A stretch of DNA of 64,000 nucleotides from Lachnospiraceae bacterium (GTDB lineage: Bacteria; Bacillota; Clostridia; Lachnospirales; Lachnospiraceae). Both the position numbers and the translations under genes were made by a program. The stretch spans positions 1-64,000 of the forward strand of contig JAILFK010000070.1 of the NCBI GenBank assembly GCA_024697595.1, written 5' to 3'. The notes beneath the pieces are model-generated. The model ran no database searches. It was not told the origin of the DNA and worked only from the letters and a program-made list of their open reading frames with translations. Shown here piece by piece: positions 46,409 through 56,114 of this stretch (the stretch's first letter is position 1; each line of letters opens with the position of its first letter).

Positions 46409-47677
46409 CTATATATTCATCACAAGATTCGCATCATAAAGTTTCTGCAGTCCTGTAAGGATTCCAAGCTTGCCGTGATACCATGTTAGTCCACCTTGAA
46501 AAAAGGCTGTATAAGGTGGTCTCAAAGGTCCATCGGCGCTAAGTTCAATTGAAGATCCTTGCACAAATGCCCCAGCAGCCATTATGACTTTATCATCATA
46601 TCCTGGCATATCCCAAGGCTCAGGGGTGACGTAACTATCAACAGGAGCTGCCGCCTGGATTCCCTCACAGAATTTAATCAATCCCTCTGGCTTTTCAAAT
46701 TCTATAGCTTGAATAATGTCATGTCTTGACTCTGTTGAATTTGGAATTACTTTATAGCCTAAATTCTCAAAGATATTAGCGGCAAATACTGCTGTTTTTA
46801 ATGCGCTAGCCACAACTGTAGGTGCGAAAAATAACCCCTGGTAAAATGATTGCATGATTCCAAGGGAAGCTCCTACTTCTTTTCCAAGTCCAGGTGATGT
46901 AAGTCTGTAAGCTGCATTTTCAATACACTCTTTATTACCTACAATATATCCACCTATAGGAGCCAATCCTCCTCCTGGATTTTTAATAAGGGATCCAACA
47001 ACCATGTCCGCGCCCACATCCGTAGGCTCGATTTTCTCTACAAACTCACCATAGCAATTGTCCACCATGCAAATCACATCCGGCTTGATATCTTTGATAA
47101 ATGAGATTAACTCTCCGATTTGAGTGACAGAAAGTGTCGGTCTGCTGGCATACCCTTTTGATCTTTGGATGGTCACTAATTTTGTCTTATTATTTAAAGC
47201 ATTTTTTATGCCATTATAATCAAAATCACCATTTTCAAGAAGATCAACCTGAGCATAAGTGACACCATACTCCGCTAAAGAGCCTTTAGATGGGCGAATT
47301 CCTATCACCTCTTCCAAAGTGTCATAAGGCTTGCCCACAGGTGATAAAAGCTCATCCCCCGGTCTTAAATTAGACATTAAAGCAAGGGCCAAAGCATGAG
47401 TTCCACAGGTGATTTGAGGACGCACTAAAGCATCTTCAGTGTGAAATATATCCGCGTATATCTTTTCTAAAGTGTCTCGTCCAACATCATCATAACCGTA
47501 GCCTGTGGCTGTATTGAAGCACTCTGCGCTAACTTTATTTTTTTGCATAGCTGCAATAACCTTTAATTGATTATATTCAGCAATTGCATCGATGTCTTTA
47601 AATCGCGTCTCTAACTTATCTTCTATTTTTTGACCAAAACGTATGATTTTATCATCTAAACCAAATTCTTTATACAT
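46409..47677 (-). CDS. PLP-dependent methionine gamma-lyase-like protein (YnbB family)
   Basis: The family was first annotated as aluminium resistance protein and has the fold-type I PLP enzyme architecture. PLP-site features are ITCGTHALALALMSNLRPGD near 88-107, MVDNCYGEF near 205, and the probable Schiff-base Lys in GSLIKNPGGGLAPIGGY near 235. The 422-residue length is standard. The true substrate is unsettled. It lies after miaA in transcription, as ynbB does near mutSL-miaA in Bacillus. Confidence 0.87.
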   Translation of the reverse strand: MYKEFGLDDKIIRFGQKIEDKLETRFKDIDAIAEYNQLKVIAAMQKNKVSAECFNTATGYGYDDVGRDTLEKIYADIFHTEDALVRPQITCGTHALALALMSNLRPGDELLSPVGKPYDTLEEVIGIRPSKGSLAEYGVTYAQVDLLENGDFDYNGIKNALNNKTKLVTIQRSKGYASRPTLSVTQIGELISFIKDIKPDVICMVDNCYGEFVEKIEPTDVGADMVVGSLIKNPGGGLAPIGGYIVGNKECIENAAYRLTSPGLGKEVGASLGIMQSFYQGLFFAPTVVASALKTAVFAANIFENLGYKVIPNSTESRHDIIQAIEFEKPEGLIKFCEGIQAAAPVDSYVTPEPWDMPGYDDKVIMAAGAFVQGSSIELSADGPLRPPYTAFFQGGLTWYHGKLGILTGLQKLYDANLVMNI

Positions 47678-47689
47678 TTATATTGCCTC

Positions 47690-48643
47690 TCAAAATTTTA
47701 TATTTTTATCAGAGATTTTCTCTAACATATAATTCAACATTTTACATGAATCATATTGAAAATCCTGCTTATTAATCCAAATAGTTTCCTCACGACTTCT
47801 AAACCAGGTTAACTGACGCTTGGCAAATCTTCTGGTATCTCTCTTTATCAATTCAATTGCATCTTCAAGAGATTCTTTACCTTCTATAACTGGAAAAAGT
47901 TCTTTATATCCCAAGCCTTGCATAGATACCATATCAGCTGTACAACCCATGTTATAAAGTTTGACCACCTCGTCATACAATCCAGCATCTACCATTTTGT
48001 CTACTCTTAAATCTATGGATTTATATAGCTTATCTCGCAGATCATTTAATACAAAGAAACAGAAATTATAAGGAGATTCCTTGATTTTTTGTTCTTCATT
48101 ATGCTTTGAGATAGGAAAATGGTGAATCTCATAAAATTCAATTGCTCGTATAACTCTCTTTGTATTATTAGGATGAATATTTTGGGCGCTAATAGGATCA
48201 ATTTTCGCTAATTTATTGTGCAATGCAATCACACCATTAGCTGATAAATATTCTTCTAAGTTCTTACGAATCTCTACATTTTCATCTGCTTCGCCACTGA
48301 AATCTGCATCGTAAAGCAATGCATTGATATAAAAACCAGTGCCACCTACCAAAATCGGGATATTTCCATTAGAATAAATTAAATCAAGGGCATCTTTTGC
48401 CATCTGAACAAATCTAGCCACACTAAAATCTTCTTGTGGCATCAATTCATCCACCAAATAATGTTTAACGCCCTCCATTTCATCTGGAGTGATCTTGGCA
48501 GATCCAATATCCATATATTTATATACTTGCATAGAATCGCAGGATATAATCTCACCGCCTATTTTCTTAGCCAAATCTATAGAAATGGCACTTTTACCTG
48601 TGGCAGTAGGTCCTGCAATGATTATCAAAGGTTTTTTATCCAT
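47690..48643 (-). CDS. miaA: tRNA dimethylallyltransferase MiaA
   Basis: MiaA prenylates adenosine 37 of tRNAs reading U-starting codons. The P-loop is GPTATGKSAIS near residue 10, and the family segments SCDSMQVYKYMDIGSAK, LVGGTGFYI and RRFAKRQLTWFR are visible. At 317 residues it is normal. It follows mutL, a common order. Confidence 0.97.
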   Translation of the reverse strand: MDKKPLIIIAGPTATGKSAISIDLAKKIGGEIISCDSMQVYKYMDIGSAKITPDEMEGVKHYLVDELMPQEDFSVARFVQMAKDALDLIYSNGNIPILVGGTGFYINALLYDADFSGEADENVEIRKNLEEYLSANGVIALHNKLAKIDPISAQNIHPNNTKRVIRAIEFYEIHHFPISKHNEEQKIKESPYNFCFFVLNDLRDKLYKSIDLRVDKMVDAGLYDEVVKLYNMGCTADMVSMQGLGYKELFPVIEGKESLEDAIELIKRDTRRFAKRQLTWFRSREETIWINKQDFQYDSCKMLNYMLEKISDKNIKF

Positions 48644-48673
48644 TTAATTTTCCTTTTTATTAATCAAATATTT

Positions 48674-50548
48674 TCAAACAATTCTCTTGAATTTTTTTTC
48701 TAATTCATATTTTGACATGGCTATAATAGTTGGTCTTCCATGCGGGCAATGGTAAGGATTATCTAAGGCCAACAAATCTGTAATCAGCTCTTCTGCTTCC
48801 AATATGGATAGCTTATCATGACCCTTTACTGCGGCCTTACATGACATGCTGGCAACTTTTTCCAAAACCAATTCAGAGGAATCTGTAGGTTTAATTTCCT
48901 CACAATCTTTTAACATTTCAAGAAATACTGCCTGGGTATCCAATGAGAATAAATTGGCAGGAACCCCTGAAATAGCATATTCATTACCACCAAAATCTTC
49001 TAAAACAAATCCCAGTTGCACAAATGAGTCCATATATTCATTCAATACATTTCTTTCTTTTGTGGTGAGGGATACTATAATTGGAGGACTTATCATCTGG
49101 GATGTCATCTGCTTCTCACCTAATTTTTTCATTGTCTTTTCAAATAAAACCTTCTCGTGAGCCGCATGTTGATCAATGATATAGAGCTTTTCATCATATT
49201 CAATCAGCCAGTATGTATCAAATAACTGACCTATAATTTTATGACTCTTTTTTGCCTCCTCAGATAGAAAACTTGTCTGTTCATAGACCATTTTTTGCTG
49301 TTGAAATGCTGTGGTTGATCCTATATTTGCATTTTGACCATTATCATTAGTTGCTTTTGATTCATAAAAATCCTTATACTGTCTTTCGTAAGGAGAATCC
49401 TTATGAATCTCAGATACCAATTTTTCTTTTATTGTATTTAGTCTGCTGGCCTCAAAAGGCTGAACGGATTTATATTCTATTTCATCAATAATTGATGGTT
49501 CTTTTGGAACCTTAACTTCCTCATCCTTGCCTGCAGTTACATCTCGAATATCTTCACGATTATTTAATTTATCACTAACTATCTTATAAATCATGTCGCT
49601 TATGTGAATTTCATCATCAAAGCGAACTTCCTGTTTTGTAGGATGTACGTTCACATCCACGTTTGCATTTTTTGTCTTTATATTTAACAGACAAAATGGA
49701 TATTGATGCTGCATCAAAAATCCGATATAACCATTTTCCACTGCTTTTGAAAGAAGGGAACTCTTGATATATCTGCCATTGATATAAAAGTTCTCCAAAT
49801 TCCTATTGCCGCGGGCAATTGTAGAATCACCAATATATCCATCAACTATAAAATCTTCATCCTCCTGATGCACACTCAATATACTACTAGTAATTTCCTT
49901 GCCATATATCTGGTAAATGCAATCCTTTAATATCCCATTTCCCGCAGTGTGAATCTTTTCCTTACCATTGGCGATAAATGAAAAAGATATATCTGGATGG
50001 GACAAAGCGAGGTTTTCAATCATCTCCACAATATAATTCATCTCAGTGGTATCTGATTTTAAAAATTTACGTCTGGCTGGAGTGTTGTAAAATAGTTGGT
50101 ATACAAAGATTGTAGTGCCATCTGGCGCACCAACTTCCTCCACACTTTCCTCCTTAGAGCCTTCAATCACATACTTGCAGCCCATAAATTGTTCGCTGGG
50201 CTTACTTATAAGTTCAACTCTAGATACAGCACTTATACTAGAAAGTGCCTCACCTCTAAATCCCAAGGAATGTATATCCATAAGATCAGAGGCATCATTT
50301 ATTTTACTGGTGGAATGTCTCAAAAAAGCCCTGGATAATTCTTCTTGTGGTATACCACAGCCGTTATCGGTAACTCTAATAAAAGTTTTACCACCATCTT
50401 TTATCTCCACAGAGATAGCGGTTGCGCCTGAATCAATTGAATTTTCCACCAATTCCTTCACCACAGAAAGTGGTCTTTCCACCACCTCTCCGGCTGCTAT
50501 TTTATCTATAGTAGTTTGACTTAATACATTAATATTATTTCTTACCAT
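48674..50548 (-). CDS. mutL: DNA mismatch repair protein MutL
   Basis: MutL couples MutS recognition to strand removal. The GHKL ATPase motifs are complete: DKIAAGEVVERP, ELVENSIDSGA, VTDNGCGI and SLGFRGEAL. The C-terminal endonuclease motif DQHAAHEKVLFE, near residue 460, matches DQHAx2Ex4E, and CPHGRPTI lies at the end. This form nicks DNA itself in species without MutH. It is 624 residues and overlaps mutS by seven bases. Confidence 0.98.
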   Translation of the reverse strand: MVRNNINVLSQTTIDKIAAGEVVERPLSVVKELVENSIDSGATAISVEIKDGGKTFIRVTDNGCGIPQEELSRAFLRHSTSKINDASDLMDIHSLGFRGEALSSISAVSRVELISKPSEQFMGCKYVIEGSKEESVEEVGAPDGTTIFVYQLFYNTPARRKFLKSDTTEMNYIVEMIENLALSHPDISFSFIANGKEKIHTAGNGILKDCIYQIYGKEITSSILSVHQEDEDFIVDGYIGDSTIARGNRNLENFYINGRYIKSSLLSKAVENGYIGFLMQHQYPFCLLNIKTKNANVDVNVHPTKQEVRFDDEIHISDMIYKIVSDKLNNREDIRDVTAGKDEEVKVPKEPSIIDEIEYKSVQPFEASRLNTIKEKLVSEIHKDSPYERQYKDFYESKATNDNGQNANIGSTTAFQQQKMVYEQTSFLSEEAKKSHKIIGQLFDTYWLIEYDEKLYIIDQHAAHEKVLFEKTMKKLGEKQMTSQMISPPIIVSLTTKERNVLNEYMDSFVQLGFVLEDFGGNEYAISGVPANLFSLDTQAVFLEMLKDCEEIKPTDSSELVLEKVASMSCKAAVKGHDKLSILEAEELITDLLALDNPYHCPHGRPTIIAMSKYELEKKFKRIV

Positions 50549-53214
50549 CTATTTTTTACCTTTACTTGTAATTCATTTAAAACATTTAACGCATCTATCG
50601 GTGTCATCTGTGAAATATCTAATTCACTCAATTCCTGAATAATATCATCATCTTTTACTGTATCAAAGAAGGATAATTGAGCCTTGTCCACGTCATCTAA
50701 TGGTTTTGTCTTTATTTTATTGTTTAAAGTTTGTCCTTCTAAAGAAATGTTTTTAGCGATATCCACAATATCATTTTCAACTAATTGCTCTACAATTCTA
50801 TTGGCACGCTCAACCACTTCATCCGGAAGGCCGGCTAATTTTGCCACGGCAATTCCATAACTCTTATCAGCTCCACCTGGCACAATTTTTCTTAGGAAAA
50901 CAATATCATCACCATTTTCTTTTACGGCAATACAGTAATTATTTACCCCTTCTAATCGACCCTCCAACTCAGTTAATTCATGATAATGAGTGGCAAACAA
51001 TGTCTTGGCCCCAAGTATTTTGCTATTGCTGATATGTTCAACCACAGCCCAGGCAATACTCAAGCCATCAAAAGTAGAGGTTCCTCGACCAATCTCGTCT
51101 AAGATTAGCAAAGAATCCTTGGTTGCATTTCTCAAAATATTAGACACTTCATTCATCTCTACCATAAATGTAGATTGTCCTGATGCCAAATCATCAGAAG
51201 CTCCCACTCTGGTAAATATTCTATCCACAACACCGATATTGGCTGACTTTGCAGGTACAAATGATCCCATCTGAGCCATGAGGACAATAAGGGCCACCTG
51301 TCTCATGTAAGTGGATTTTCCTGCCATATTTGGACCTGTTATTATGGAAAATCTATTCTTTTTACCGTCGAGATAAGTATCATTATCAATAAATAGATTT
51401 CCCTCTATCATTTTTTCAACAACAGGATGACGACCGTTTTTTATATCAATCACACCTTTTGTGTTGATTTTTGGTCTGACAAAATGATTCTTTTCTGCCA
51501 CATAAGCTAATGAACAGTACACATCAAGTCTAGCGATAGCCCTTGCTGTACTTTGAATTCTTGTAACCTGGGTGGCAACCTTTTGTCTAAGCTCTTTGAA
51601 AAGCTCATACTCTAAAGATAAAAGCTTATCTTCAGCTCCTAAAATAGTATCTTCTAACTCCTTTAATTCAGGAGTGAAAAATCTTTCTGCGTTGGCAAGA
51701 GTCTGCTTGCGCTGATAGTCTTCTGGAACTAAATCTTTGTATGAATTAGTTACTTCCAAATAATAGCCAAACACCTTGTTGAATTTAATCTTTAAATTCT
51801 TGATGCCTGTGCGCTCTCTCTCTTTTAATTCAAGTTCAGCAAGCCACTGCTTACCTTCAGTTTTAGCTTTTCTAAGTCTATCTACTTCCTCATAATAACC
51901 ATCTTTTATGATTCCACCATCTCTTGCTGAAATCGGTGGTTCTTCACATATCATGTCATCAATCAATTGATAAATATCTTTTAAATCATCAATATTATCA
52001 TTTAACTGGCATAAATTATCTGCAGTAAAATCACTCAAACATATTTTTATGCTAGGAAGCCATTCTAAGGAATTTTTAAAAGCTAGCATATCTCTAGGAT
52101 TAGCATTCTGATAAATAATACGTGTATTTAGCCTCTCTAAATCATAGATTGGATTCATATATTCACGCAACTCATCACGTTGCATCAATTTTGAAGATAA
52201 TTCATCCACTGCATCTAATCTTTTTTTGATTTCAGTCTCTTCTGTTAAAGGCTGTTCTATGTCACTTCTTAGCATTCTAGCTCCCATAGCAGTCTTTGTC
52301 TTATCTAAAACCCAAAGCAAAGAGCCTCTTTTTTGTTTCTCTCTCAATGTCTCAATCAACTCAAGATTTCTCCTGGTTGAAGTGTCTATCAACATGAAAT
52401 TTCCGTTAATATAAGACTTGATTTGATTAATTTGCTCAAGTTTTGTCTTTTGTATTTCGTACAAATATTTCAATAAGGCACCAGAAGAAATACTTCCAAC
52501 TGGAAACTCAGCTAAGCCCAATGCTGAAAGTTGAGATGCTTTGAAATGTTCTAATACCAAAGCCACAGATAATCTGTCATCAAAATATCTTGCATCCAAT
52601 TCAGATATAGATATTTGCATTCTATTTTCAAGATCATTGATATCTATTCCACTGATGGTAAAGTTATCATTGCAAACAATCTCAGATGGTTGATATTTAT
52701 TAATCTCATCTACACAACTACGAATTGAATCAACCTCTGTCACATAAAATTCAGCTGTTGTAACATCGCAGATTGATAGACCAAACTTATCTCCATCATA
52801 AAATATTCCCATGATGTAATTATTTCGACCTTCATCCAAGGCGGCAGCATCCATATTGGTTCCAGGAGTTACTATTCTTGTAACCTCGCGTTTCACAATG
52901 CCCTTTGCCTCTTTTGGATCTTCAACCTGTTCACACACTGCAACTTTATAGCCCTTATCAATAAGTCTGGTAAGATAACTTTCTGCGGCGTGGTGTGGCA
53001 CTCCACACATAGGCGCTCTCTCGTCTAAACCACAACTTTTACCCGTTAAGGTAATCTCAAGTTCTCTAGATACCGTCTCTGCATCCTCAAAGAACATTTC
53101 ATAAAAGTCGCCTAATCTGTAAAAGAGAATATATCCAGGATACTCCTCTTTTGTATTTAAGTAATGTTGCATCATAGGTGTTAATTTATCAAATTCTACG
53201 TCTTTACTGTTCAT
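50542..53214 (-). CDS. mutS: DNA mismatch recognition protein MutS
   Basis: MutS binds mispaired bases and small loops. The mismatch wedge Phe-x-Glu is in LGDFYEMFFEDA near residue 34. The ATPase has Walker A GPNMAGKSTYMRQ near 625, the LILDEIGRGTSTFDGLSIAWA signature and ATHYHELTELE. The 890-residue length is usual. It overlaps the preceding flavoprotein gene by 11 bases and mutL by seven, so the three are co-transcribed. Confidence 0.98.
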   Translation of the reverse strand: MNSKDVEFDKLTPMMQHYLNTKEEYPGYILFYRLGDFYEMFFEDAETVSRELEITLTGKSCGLDERAPMCGVPHHAAESYLTRLIDKGYKVAVCEQVEDPKEAKGIVKREVTRIVTPGTNMDAAALDEGRNNYIMGIFYDGDKFGLSICDVTTAEFYVTEVDSIRSCVDEINKYQPSEIVCNDNFTISGIDINDLENRMQISISELDARYFDDRLSVALVLEHFKASQLSALGLAEFPVGSISSGALLKYLYEIQKTKLEQINQIKSYINGNFMLIDTSTRRNLELIETLREKQKRGSLLWVLDKTKTAMGARMLRSDIEQPLTEETEIKKRLDAVDELSSKLMQRDELREYMNPIYDLERLNTRIIYQNANPRDMLAFKNSLEWLPSIKICLSDFTADNLCQLNDNIDDLKDIYQLIDDMICEEPPISARDGGIIKDGYYEEVDRLRKAKTEGKQWLAELELKERERTGIKNLKIKFNKVFGYYLEVTNSYKDLVPEDYQRKQTLANAERFFTPELKELEDTILGAEDKLLSLEYELFKELRQKVATQVTRIQSTARAIARLDVYCSLAYVAEKNHFVRPKINTKGVIDIKNGRHPVVEKMIEGNLFIDNDTYLDGKKNRFSIITGPNMAGKSTYMRQVALIVLMAQMGSFVPAKSANIGVVDRIFTRVGASDDLASGQSTFMVEMNEVSNILRNATKDSLLILDEIGRGTSTFDGLSIAWAVVEHISNSKILGAKTLFATHYHELTELEGRLEGVNNYCIAVKENGDDIVFLRKIVPGGADKSYGIAVAKLAGLPDEVVERANRIVEQLVENDIVDIAKNISLEGQTLNNKIKTKPLDDVDKAQLSFFDTVKDDDIIQELSELDISQMTPIDALNVLNELQVKVKNRW

Positions 53215-54814
53215 AATTCACCTTATATTTCTCGATAATTTTTTCCGCCACCTTCATGCCGTCCATGGCAGCAGACATAATTCCACCAGCGTAACCTGCA
53301 CCCTCTCCACATGGATACAGACCAATGAAATTGCTTTGAAAACTATCATCTCTTGTTATCCTAACAGGCGATGAAGTTCTACTTTCTATACCGGATAAAA
53401 TTGCATCTTCTCTATCAAATCCAGCTATCTTGTGACCATACGAGTGCATAGCCTCGACAAAACTATTATTTAAATCCTCAGATAAAATTCCGCGAAGATT
53501 TACGAAAGTTGTCTCGCCACAAGTCATGGATTCAAAACGTCCATAGGAAGTACTTGCAATATTGTTTTCAAAATCACCAAATAATTGTTGAGGAATTTTC
53601 CCCTGTCCTAAATCATAGGCCTTTTTTTCAATATTTTCTTGGAAATCAATGGCTGACATAGGATTGTCCATATCGTATTCCCTGTCACCAACAGAGATAA
53701 TTATAGCACTATTGGCATTTTTAGAATCTCTTTTAACATAACTCATTCCATTGACAGCTAATCTGCCATTTTCAGAGGAAGCATTTACCACATATCCTCC
53801 CGGACACATGCAAAATGAGTACACGCCTCTTCTATTTTCAAGATTTGCGGTAAGTTTATAACTTGCCACAGGTAAAGTTTCATCTAAAACTCCATATTGT
53901 GACATATCAATCATGTCCTGTGGGTGTTCCACTCGAAACCCAACTGCAAATTGCTTTGCCTGCATATCTACCTTCTGCGAATGTAATTTTCTAAAGGTAT
54001 CTCTAGCACTATGACCAATGGCCAATACCGCCACATTAGTATCAATTAAATTATCATTATTATATTTTATTCCAATTAATTTTTGATCATGAAAAATGAA
54101 CTCATCAACTTTAGATTCGAATCTAACCTCTCCTCCAAGTGCGATAATCTCATTTCTCATATTTTTTACAACATTTACCAAAATATCAGTGCCAATATGA
54201 GGTTTTGCATCATACAAAATGTCTTCATTGGCGCCAAATTTGTAAAATGTTTCCAAAACAAAAGCATTTCTACCAAATTTATCTTTTACAAGAGTATTTA
54301 ATTTTCCATCAGAAAAAGTTCCTGCGCCGCCCTCACCAAATTGTACATTTGACTCTGTGTTCAAAACACCCGTCTTCCAATATTCATCCACGTGCTTTTG
54401 GCGTTTATCAACCTCACATCCTCGCTCCAACAAAATAGGCTTATATCCAGCTTTAGCCAATACATATGCGCAAAACAGTCCTGCAGGCCCCATTCCTATT
54501 ACAACCGGTCTTAAATTTAAAGACACATCTCCAGAAACTGGTGTTTTATAAATATTAGGCTTATATTCCGCTACATTTTTGTTTTTTAAAAGTTTTTTGA
54601 TGACATTATTATTGCCGCTTTTAATGTTTACTAAAACCTTGAATATATAATAAATATCAGGCTTTTTTCTAGCATCAATAGATTTTTTCAAAATGGTAAC
54701 ATCATCAATATAATCCTTAGATATTTTAAGAGCATCAGCCACATAATCTATTAGATTATCATTAAAATCTGTATATGAAATTTTCAATTGGTTTAAAATA
54801 ATTGAATTCTTCAT
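53204..54814 (-). CDS. FAD-dependent dehydrogenase (COG2509 type)
   Basis: This 536-residue flavoprotein belongs to an uncharacterised oxidoreductase family common in Firmicutes. An N-terminal region of about 100 residues precedes the dinucleotide-binding VIGMGPAGLFCAYVLAKAG near 108, then GEGGAGTFSDGKLNT near 160, MCPGGYVVNASSE near 345 and a C-terminal GEGAGYAGGIMSAAMDG. The substrate is unknown. Its overlap with mutS suggests co-expression, not necessarily a shared function. Confidence 0.85.
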   Translation of the reverse strand: MKNSIILNQLKISYTDFNDNLIDYVADALKISKDYIDDVTILKKSIDARKKPDIYYIFKVLVNIKSGNNNVIKKLLKNKNVAEYKPNIYKTPVSGDVSLNLRPVVIGMGPAGLFCAYVLAKAGYKPILLERGCEVDKRQKHVDEYWKTGVLNTESNVQFGEGGAGTFSDGKLNTLVKDKFGRNAFVLETFYKFGANEDILYDAKPHIGTDILVNVVKNMRNEIIALGGEVRFESKVDEFIFHDQKLIGIKYNNDNLIDTNVAVLAIGHSARDTFRKLHSQKVDMQAKQFAVGFRVEHPQDMIDMSQYGVLDETLPVASYKLTANLENRRGVYSFCMCPGGYVVNASSENGRLAVNGMSYVKRDSKNANSAIIISVGDREYDMDNPMSAIDFQENIEKKAYDLGQGKIPQQLFGDFENNIASTSYGRFESMTCGETTFVNLRGILSEDLNNSFVEAMHSYGHKIAGFDREDAILSGIESRTSSPVRITRDDSFQSNFIGLYPCGEGAGYAGGIMSAAMDGMKVAEKIIEKYKVNYEQ

Positions 54815-54842
54815 CTATTCTCCTAATTTTTGGGGATTATAA

Positions 54843-56105
54843 CTAATCATTAAAGCCAATACTTTTTGCTGCATGTAATCCAGCAACATAACCACTACTC
54901 CAAGCCCATTGCAGATTATATCCACCGCATATGCCATCCACATCAACTACTTCACCGGCGAAATATATACCTGGCATAATTTTAGATTCTAAAGTATTAC
55001 AATCTAGCTCTGTCACATCAACGCCACCGGTTGTAACCTGGGCGATATCCTTATCAACAGATGATGGAATGACTTTATATTCCTTTAAAATTGAGATTAC
55101 ATTCTCCAAAAATAATGATAATTCCTCGTTATTTGATATGTTTTTATTGTAATAGTTTAATTCTTTCAAAAACACATCTGATAATTTATTTGGAAGCAAT
55201 CCCTTTAAAACATCGCTTAAATCAAAACCAAGATTGATTTTATCTTCGATTATATTTTTTAAGTCTATTTTTGAATATTCAGGTATAAAATCCAAAACGA
55301 GATAATTATCAAGCTTCCTGTTAATGGCCTTGGCAATCTCTCTTGAACTTTGAAATACGACGATTCCAGAGATGCCCTCCGTTGTGATCTGCAACTCACC
55401 ATTATGGCTTTCTTTTAACTTATTATTGATAAATGTATCAATTTTACATTTACATCTTACACCTGAAGCAGACTTTAATTTATTGTCTTTCAAAATAATT
55501 TTAGACAAGGCCGGATTAGGTTGAATAATATTATGCCCAAGCTTTGATGCATAGTAAAAACCATCACCATTTGACCCTGGAATTTTAGAAACATTTCCAC
55601 CAGTAGCTATAATTATAGCTTTGCAGATGACAGCCTCTCGGTTTTTTATATTATTATCAATAATAAAAATCGAATCTTTTTCGTCATATGTTATATCCTT
55701 TATTTTTCTTTCGAATATAACATCCACATTTAGTCTGTTTAATTCATTAACCAAAGAATTACGTATTGATGAAGCCTCCATATTTCTTGGATAATACAAA
55801 TCTCCCTTGGCATCAGGCCATACACCAAGTTGTTTAAAGAACTCTATAGTCTTTTTGTGATCAAACTGGCAATAGATTGATTCAAAAAAATCATAATTAT
55901 AGTCATGGTAAGCTTTGGCATTAATATCAGAATTAGTAAAATTACATTTGCCATTACCAGTTGCTAGTATTTTATGGCCTAAATCTGAATTAGTCTCAAA
56001 CACAAGGACAGAGGCCCCAGTTTTAGCTGCAGTTATAGCAGCAATCATACCAGAAGCCCCTCCTCCAATTATGCATATATCATATTTATTACATATATTA
56101 TTCAT
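54843..56105 (-). CDS. BaiN/HI0933-type flavoprotein
   Basis: The family includes BaiN-like and YhiN flavoproteins with poorly known substrates. The Rossmann motif CIIGGGASGMIAAITAAKTG is near the N-terminus, KILATGNGKCNFTN near 45, and the C-terminal FAGEVVDVDGICGGYNLQWAW block binds flavin. I start at the ATG at 56105. The earlier in-frame GTG at 56114 forms part of the AGGTG ribosome site. The protein has 420 residues and lies next to another flavoprotein gene of a different family. Confidence 0.87.
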   Translation of the reverse strand: MNNICNKYDICIIGGGASGMIAAITAAKTGASVLVFETNSDLGHKILATGNGKCNFTNSDINAKAYHDYNYDFFESIYCQFDHKKTIEFFKQLGVWPDAKGDLYYPRNMEASSIRNSLVNELNRLNVDVIFERKIKDITYDEKDSIFIIDNNIKNREAVICKAIIIATGGNVSKIPGSNGDGFYYASKLGHNIIQPNPALSKIILKDNKLKSASGVRCKCKIDTFINNKLKESHNGELQITTEGISGIVVFQSSREIAKAINRKLDNYLVLDFIPEYSKIDLKNIIEDKINLGFDLSDVLKGLLPNKLSDVFLKELNYYNKNISNNEELSLFLENVISILKEYKVIPSSVDKDIAQVTTGGVDVTELDCNTLESKIMPGIYFAGEVVDVDGICGGYNLQWAWSSGYVAGLHAAKSIGFND

Positions 56106-56114
56106 AATAATCAC

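Noticed and set aside
50115..50519. 134-residue open frame antisense to mutL
   Set aside because: It lies wholly inside mutL, has no ribosome site and no recognisable domain.
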